A program made the translations under genes and the position numbers. Positions 59,655 through 64,000 of a stretch of DNA of 64,000 nucleotides are shown here, in pieces. Position 1 is the first letter of the stretch. Every line of letters starts with the position of its first letter. The DNA is from Dehalococcoidia bacterium. Its GTDB lineage: Bacteria; Chloroflexota; Dehalococcoidia; Bin125. Location: assembly GCA_022826965.1 (NCBI GenBank), contig JAJDTU010000001.1, forward strand, positions 248,001 through 312,000, in the 5' to 3' direction. The notes beneath the pieces are model-generated. The model saw nothing but the letters and a program-made list of their open reading frames with translations, did no database searches and was not told where the DNA came from.

Positions 59655-60749
59655 CTAGACCGGGATCTTCTCGACCTCTTCCGCCGGCATGATCCCGGCC
59701 CACTTGCGAAGTTCCTCGTTCAACCGATCATCACGATCCCCGAGGTGGCATTGGCGCAGGTAACCGAGATACGTCTCGACCTGTTCGCGTCGCAGCTCCG
59801 CCACGTCCGCCATCGCCTCTTCGGCGCCCTCGCGCCCGTCGCCCATGATCACGGCGAGCGCGCTGTACAGTGTGTCGTCGCCGTCTTTGGCCAGGTACCA
59901 CTCCGCCTTGTTCAGGTAGCGATGGACCTCCTCGCGCCGAACGGGCTCCCTGAGCATCAGGTAACGCATGTGATCGACGAAGTACGCCAGGTGTCGCTCG
60001 ATGTCCTTCTGGCAGAGCTCGTAAATCGTGCGCTCCGCGTCGGTCTGGGCCAGTTGCTCGCCGCGGCGCAGCAGCCCGATCAGCATGGCGTCGTGCATGA
60101 TCGACGCGACACAAAACTCGCTGAATGTGTATGACTGTGTCAGCGGCAGGAACTTCCAGTTGCGGCCGCCCCGACCCAGGCCCCCGCCGTTGGCCAGCGC
60201 CCGCTTGCGCCAGACCTCGTACAGCCGCGCCCCATCGAACACGACCGTGCCCAGGAACAGCTTCACCTCGATGTAGCCGTACGAGATTTCCTGCAGCCAG
60301 CGACCGGTCGTCTGTGCCTTGGTCCACCCGTATTCCGACATCAGCGTCGCGATCTGACACACCGCACGCTCGAGGTCTGAGCCAATCGGCGCCAGCGTGT
60401 CCCAGGGGATGTCGGCCGACGAGTTCCAGCGATCGGCGATGGCGTCCTCGTACAGACCAGCGCAGAGATCCGACCAGACTTCCGACTTGTTGAAGATCGA
60501 GTAGCCCATCTGCTCGGTGCGTGTGTCGGGAATCGCGCCGCGCGGGATCTCGGTGTTGTTCTCCCAGTACTCCGGCACTTCTCCGTAGACATCGACGTTG
60601 AGGTACTCGAAGCGCAGGCCGCCGTTCTCCGGCGTCGCCTGTTCCTTCGCCTTGACCCCCCAATGCACCGGCGTGTCGAGCCAGTCCGATGGCAAACCGG
60701 ACTCTTCCAGTCGCTCCTTGGCCGCAGCGACGACGTCGTTCTCAGGCAT
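59655..60749 (-). CDS. Ferritin-like diiron-family protein, most metal ligands lost
   Basis: A 364-residue helical protein and clear paralogue of the next gene (W-N-S-S-A-D-I-P-W-D-T-L, W-R-K-R-A-L-A-N-G-G-G-L). Where the neighbour has E-x-x-H in two helices, this one has G173-A-R-L176 and I250-E-R-H253; the helix-3 Glu is D220 and the helix-1 position is Gly. So at most a His and an Asp remain. It should keep the fold but is unlikely to bind a diiron centre. Probably a structural or regulatory partner. Confidence 0.8.
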   Translation of the reverse strand: MPENDVVAAAKERLEESGLPSDWLDTPVHWGVKAKEQATPENGGLRFEYLNVDVYGEVPEYWENNTEIPRGAIPDTRTEQMGYSIFNKSEVWSDLCAGLYEDAIADRWNSSADIPWDTLAPIGSDLERAVCQIATLMSEYGWTKAQTTGRWLQEISYGYIEVKLFLGTVVFDGARLYEVWRKRALANGGGLGRGGRNWKFLPLTQSYTFSEFCVASIMHDAMLIGLLRRGEQLAQTDAERTIYELCQKDIERHLAYFVDHMRYLMLREPVRREEVHRYLNKAEWYLAKDGDDTLYSALAVIMGDGREGAEEAMADVAELRREQVETYLGYLRQCHLGDRDDRLNEELRKWAGIMPAEEVEKIPV

Positions 60750-60771
60750 GTCGGTTCTCCTCCGCAGACAA

Positions 60772-60801
60772 AAGCGGCGCGGGCGTCAACCCGCGCCGCT
60801 T
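60772..60801 (-). terminator. Hairpin with T-run between the two ferritin-like genes
   Basis: On the minus strand: AAGCGGCGCGGG, a 6-nt loop (TTGACG), CCCGCGCCGCTT and then TT(GT): a 12-bp stem ending in a short T-tract (T4 including the stem). It lies after the stop of the upstream diiron gene and 23 nt before the ATG of the second. It may be a partial terminator or attenuator that sets the ratio of the two proteins. Confidence 0.5.
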
Positions 60802-60821
60802 GCGAACTCCGATGACTGGTC

Positions 60822-61889
60822 CTAGTTCTCGTCGAGCGCGCCGACCAGGGCCGAGTGCAACCGGCCGCTCTCGAGCCGGCCGCCGAGTCCCGCCACGTCC
60901 AGCCGGTGCAGATACTCCAGCACCTGCTTGCGCCGCACGTGCCAGAACAGCCGCCAGCCCTCGTCGACGTCGCCGTCGCCAAGCAGGTAGATCAGCGCGC
61001 CGGCGAGGCCCGGGTTGGCCTGGTCCGGGTCAACGATCGTGTTTTCGAACATGTCGAGCGTCCAGTGGACTTCCTCGGCCTTGTCCGGTTCGTTGTCCAG
61101 CGTGTACTTGAGGTGCGTCACGCCGAACGCCACGTGCCGCGACTCGTCCTGTGCGGCCAGGCGGAAGATCCTCTTCTCGGCCTCGTTGTGCGCAATCAGC
61201 TCACCCAGGCGGAACAGCGACTGGACGAAGCCCTCGCCCAGGATGTGCAGCATCGAGGACATCTGCGTGAAGTCCTCGGCTTCGAGGATCTGGCGCAGAC
61301 CGCCACCGCCGCCCTGCAGCAGCAGGCCGCCGCCGTTGGCCAGCGCGCGCTTGCGGAACACGTCGGTGTGACGCGCTTCATCCATCACCTGCGACATCAG
61401 GAACAGGCCGGACTCGAAGTGGTCGGCCGCGATTCTCGGTAGCCACTTGCCCGGCACGTCGCCTGCGATGAACTCGACCTCGGTCAGCGAGGTGCAGAGC
61501 TGCGCCATGGCGCGCTCGATGTCCTCGGGCAGCTCGTCCAGAGTGTCCCAGGGGATGTCGGTTGCCGACGACCACTGGCGCGAAACGGCCTCGTCGTACA
61601 GCAACCCGGCCGAGTCGGAGAACGTCTCCGTCGCATCGCCGAGCACCCACGGCGTCATCCGCGGGGTCGCCCCCTCGGGCGGAGCCGCCCCGCGCGGTCG
61701 CGCCGAACTGTCTTCGGAGGTCGCCGGAATGTCGCCGTACAGCGTCTTGTTGATCTGCTGCAGGGTGAGACCCTTGCGCCCAGGTTCAGCCGAGACGCCC
61801 CACTCCGTATCCAGGTTCAGCCAGGAGAGATCAAGCTCCGGAACCTCCGGCTCAAGTTGCAGTTCGTCCAGCTTGTCAGCGGTCACCAT
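60822..61889 (-). CDS. Ferritin-like diiron protein with a complete ligand set
   Basis: A 355-residue protein from the ATG at 61889 (TGAGGAG 7 nt upstream). The four-helix diiron site is visible: Glu near 137-139 (T-E-V-E-F), E171-A-R-H174, E219 (G-E-G-F-V-Q), E249-S-R-H252. This is the E / E-x-x-H / E / E-x-x-H layout of ferritin-like oxidases, R2-like and AurF-like oxygenases. A Gly-rich loop (L-Q-G-G-G-G-G-L) sits between helices 2 and 3. A degenerate paralogue is the next gene on the strand. The substrate is unknown. Confidence 0.85.
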   Translation of the reverse strand: MVTADKLDELQLEPEVPELDLSWLNLDTEWGVSAEPGRKGLTLQQINKTLYGDIPATSEDSSARPRGAAPPEGATPRMTPWVLGDATETFSDSAGLLYDEAVSRQWSSATDIPWDTLDELPEDIERAMAQLCTSLTEVEFIAGDVPGKWLPRIAADHFESGLFLMSQVMDEARHTDVFRKRALANGGGLLLQGGGGGLRQILEAEDFTQMSSMLHILGEGFVQSLFRLGELIAHNEAEKRIFRLAAQDESRHVAFGVTHLKYTLDNEPDKAEEVHWTLDMFENTIVDPDQANPGLAGALIYLLGDGDVDEGWRLFWHVRRKQVLEYLHRLDVAGLGGRLESGRLHSALVGALDEN

Positions 61890-62017
61890 CGTCAGACTCC
61901 TCAGGCACTCGCGGGCAGACCCGCACGGGCAACTGTGTACTCGTAGACAAGATAAGGGGTTGACCCATAGGTTGTCGAGACTTCGTGGATGTCGCCACGA
62001 CTGAAGCGAGGTGGACG

Positions 62018-64000
62018 TCAATCCGTGCGATACAGATGGCGAACATCCCACAGGCCGTACAGCGTCGGCGTCGTGTTGCCGAACACGTTTCGCACCGCCG
62101 ACAGCCGCTCGGCGTGTGATGTGTAGATCAGCGGCAGGTTCTCGGCCACGAGCTCCTGGGCCCGGTGGTACAGCTCAACCCGCAACTCGCGATCCAACTC
62201 CTGGCTGGCGCGGACGTAGAGGTCGTCAAGCTCCGCCTCCCAGTCCGTCGCCGGCTCTGCCTGATTCGGGTACCAGAGGTGCAGATTCTCCGAGCTGTGC
62301 CACAGCACGATCCCGCCGTACGGGTCGGGGCCGCCGGTGAAGCCGATCACGATCGCGTCCCAGTCGTACGTGGCGGTGAGCTGCCCAACCAGTACCCCGA
62401 AATCGACAACCTGAAACTCCACATTCAGGCCGATCTCGGTCATGCCCTGATGAATGATCTCCGTGACCTGTTCGCGAACCTCGTTGCCCTCGTTGGTCGC
62501 CATCGTGAAGGCGATCTCGTTGCCGCCGTCGTCCTCGCGGTAGCCGTTGCCGTCCCGGTCGGTCCAGCCGAGTTCATCGAGGATGGCGCTCGCGCGATCC
62601 AGGTCGTACTCGTAGGTCGCGACGTCCGGATTGTGGAATCCACCGGCAGCCGGACTGATCGGCGACCACTGCGGATAGCCAAGTCCGTGCTGAACCTGCT
62701 CGATGATCGCGTCTTTGTCGACGACGTGCGCCACGGCGCGCCGGAACTCCAGGTTGCCGAACCAGTGCAGCTTCTCCTCCGAGACGTACGCCTCGCCGGA
62801 GTCCGGGTTCACGCCCTGATTCTGATTGAATGTCAGGAACGTCGAGCCGAAGTTAGGTCCGCGGCGGTGAATCGTGAAGTTCTCTGCCTCCTGGAGCGGT
62901 TCCAGGTCCGCGTACTCGCGGCCGAGGACTCCATGCACGTCGGCCACGCCTTCGCGAAACGCCTGGAGCTCGCTTTCCAGGTCGGGTACGACCACCTGGA
63001 CGATCCGGTCGAGGTAGGGCAGGTGGTTGCCCTCCGCGTCGGTCTTCCAGTAGTCGGGATTGCGGCGGAACACGACGCGCTCTCCGGCGATGTACTGGTC
63101 GATCAGGAACGGACCGGTGCCGATGATCTCGGCCGGATCAGTGCTCAGGTCCCAGACCTCGTTGAACGTGCCCGCGTCGACGTACGGCTGCAGGATGTGC
63201 TGCGGATAGATCGCCGTCGCCATTGAGCGCAGGAACGGCGCGAACGAGACGGGCAGCACGAACTGAACGGTGTAGTCGTCAATCGCCTCGACCGTCATCG
63301 GGGCGATCTGCCACTCGCCGTTCTCGTCCAGCAGGCGGAAGTTGAATGCGGCGCGAGTAGAGGTTGGGATGTCCGCGTTGTAGATGATCTGGTTGAATGT
63401 GAACTCGACATCGCGGGCCGTGAACGGCTCGCCGTCGTGCCAGCGGACATCGCGGCGCAGGTAGAAGGTCCAGGCCAAGCCGTCGGCAGACACATCCCAT
63501 GACTCGGCCAGGTTCGGTTCCGGCTCGCCGCTGAGCCAGGAGACGTCGGTCAGGCCTTCAAACAGGTAACCAAGCACGCCCGACGACCCGGCATCGTTGG
63601 CCAGCGCGAGGTTGAAGGTCAGCGGTTCCGAAATCGTGGCGAACGTCAGCTCGCCGCCAAACTCGCCGATCTCGTACTCGAACGCATCGGCGCTGGCCCT
63701 GAGCAGCGAGACAGTGTCGCCTCGGCGTTCCTCAACCGGCTGATCCGCCTCGGCCTCCTGAACCGCCTCTGCTTCCTCCGCCTCCTGCGCCTCCTCGACT
63801 TCCTGCATGTCCTCCGCTTGCTGATCCTGCTGATCGTCCTGGACCTGCTGAGCCTGCTGGGCCTGTTGCTCAGCCTCAGCTTCCTGAGGTTCCTCGACGT
63901 CTTCAGTGCTCGACTGTGTCGCGTCCTGGTCAGCACGATCCTGCTGTGCGGCCCTCGGTTCCGGCGTCTCGGGAATGTCATCGCCACAGCCGACCACCAA
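62018..64000 (-). CDS. ABC transporter substrate-binding lipoprotein, SBP_bac_5 type (5' end cut)
   Basis: 660 residues run off the window edge. The first visible residues V-V-G-C-G fit a lipobox, so the signal peptide lies outside. Residues ~10-95 are a Glu/Gln-rich low-complexity linker. The remainder is a family 5 solute-binding protein (peptide/nickel/opine type): F-A-T-I-S-E-P-L-T-F-N, W-T-F-Y-L-R-R-D-V-R-W-H-D-G, G-T-G-P-F, and R-R-A-V-A-H-V-V-D-K-D. It should deliver peptides or other solutes to an ABC permease beyond the window. It is the first of a same-strand run with the ferritin-like genes. Confidence 0.9.
   Translation of the reverse strand: MVVGCGDDIPETPEPRAAQQDRADQDATQSSTEDVEEPQEAEAEQQAQQAQQVQDDQQDQQAEDMQEVEEAQEAEEAEAVQEAEADQPVEERRGDTVSLLRASADAFEYEIGEFGGELTFATISEPLTFNLALANDAGSSGVLGYLFEGLTDVSWLSGEPEPNLAESWDVSADGLAWTFYLRRDVRWHDGEPFTARDVEFTFNQIIYNADIPTSTRAAFNFRLLDENGEWQIAPMTVEAIDDYTVQFVLPVSFAPFLRSMATAIYPQHILQPYVDAGTFNEVWDLSTDPAEIIGTGPFLIDQYIAGERVVFRRNPDYWKTDAEGNHLPYLDRIVQVVVPDLESELQAFREGVADVHGVLGREYADLEPLQEAENFTIHRRGPNFGSTFLTFNQNQGVNPDSGEAYVSEEKLHWFGNLEFRRAVAHVVDKDAIIEQVQHGLGYPQWSPISPAAGGFHNPDVATYEYDLDRASAILDELGWTDRDGNGYREDDGGNEIAFTMATNEGNEVREQVTEIIHQGMTEIGLNVEFQVVDFGVLVGQLTATYDWDAIVIGFTGGPDPYGGIVLWHSSENLHLWYPNQAEPATDWEAELDDLYVRASQELDRELRVELYHRAQELVAENLPLIYTSHAERLSAVRNVFGNTTPTLYGLWDVRHLYRTD

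Overview
The window is about 64 kb of high-G+C bacterial chromosome with no rRNA, tRNA, CRISPR array or transposase that I could recognise. Gene content points to an aerobic or facultative heterotroph that degrades carboxylic acids and organics through CoA thioesters: three CaiB/BaiF CoA-transferases, four crotonase-fold enzymes, an acyl-CoA synthetase, two dienelactone-hydrolase paralogues, SDRs, a bacterial luciferase-like monooxygenase, EtfAB and a membrane EtfAB:quinone oxidoreductase. With ThyX and the abundance of CaiB and FMN-type genes, my best inference is Chloroflexota (Dehalococcoidia / SAR202-like). That is inference from gene families only.

Layout. 1-4.3 kb: end of a possible cobamide gene, SCP2-like protein, lysozyme-like protein, ThyX, then a minus-strand group (SRPBCC, small membrane protein, VOC, MBL hydrolase). 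4.3-4.8 kb: a long non-coding leader with a promoter-like motif and a hairpin. 4.8-15.7 kb: CoA-transferase, tandem dienelactone hydrolases, cupin, SDR, penicillin acylase, two crotonases with a pair of small paralogous proteins between them, acyl-CoA synthetase. 15.8-21.5 kb: LysM protein, then an electron-transfer operon (membrane Fe-S/CCG oxidoreductase, a hendecad-repeat coiled coil, EtfB, EtfA). 21.7-28.6 kb: DinB-like protein, CoaE, then MoxR ATPase, phosphoesterase and a giant VWA protein with an N-terminal helical-repeat region. 28.9-39.2 kb: two divergent giant FtsX-type permeases around a palindromic regulatory region, MFS exporter, IlvD.

39.2-41.7 kb is a lower-G+C island: an AAA/OLD-like ATPase translationally coupled to a PIN-like nuclease, beside an SNase. 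41.7-48.5 kb: hydrolase, amidase with an unannotated GatC/AtzG-like subunit, crotonases, a DUF4258/DUF2283 toxin-antitoxin-like pair, CoA-transferase. 48.7-51.9 kb: a second low-G+C insert, a single-chain type IIG/ISP-like restriction-modification enzyme without helicase. 52.2-64 kb: luciferase-like monooxygenase with a metal-ligand-depleted M28-like protein, GIY-YIG protein among dispersed repeats, methyltransferase/CoA-transferase pair, SDR, MBL hydrolase, a tandem pair of ferritin-like diiron proteins of which one has lost most metal ligands, and the edge of an ABC substrate-binding lipoprotein.

At least a dozen copies of several short dispersed palindromic repeats sit in intergenic gaps, including inside operons and once inside a reading frame. 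Several genes have a TANNNT box only 6-8 nt before the ATG, suggesting leaderless transcription. The strongest candidates for undescribed biology are the active/degenerate diiron pair, the ATPase-PIN module, the LLM/degenerate M28 pair and the small paralogous protein pair at 12.8-13.3 kb.
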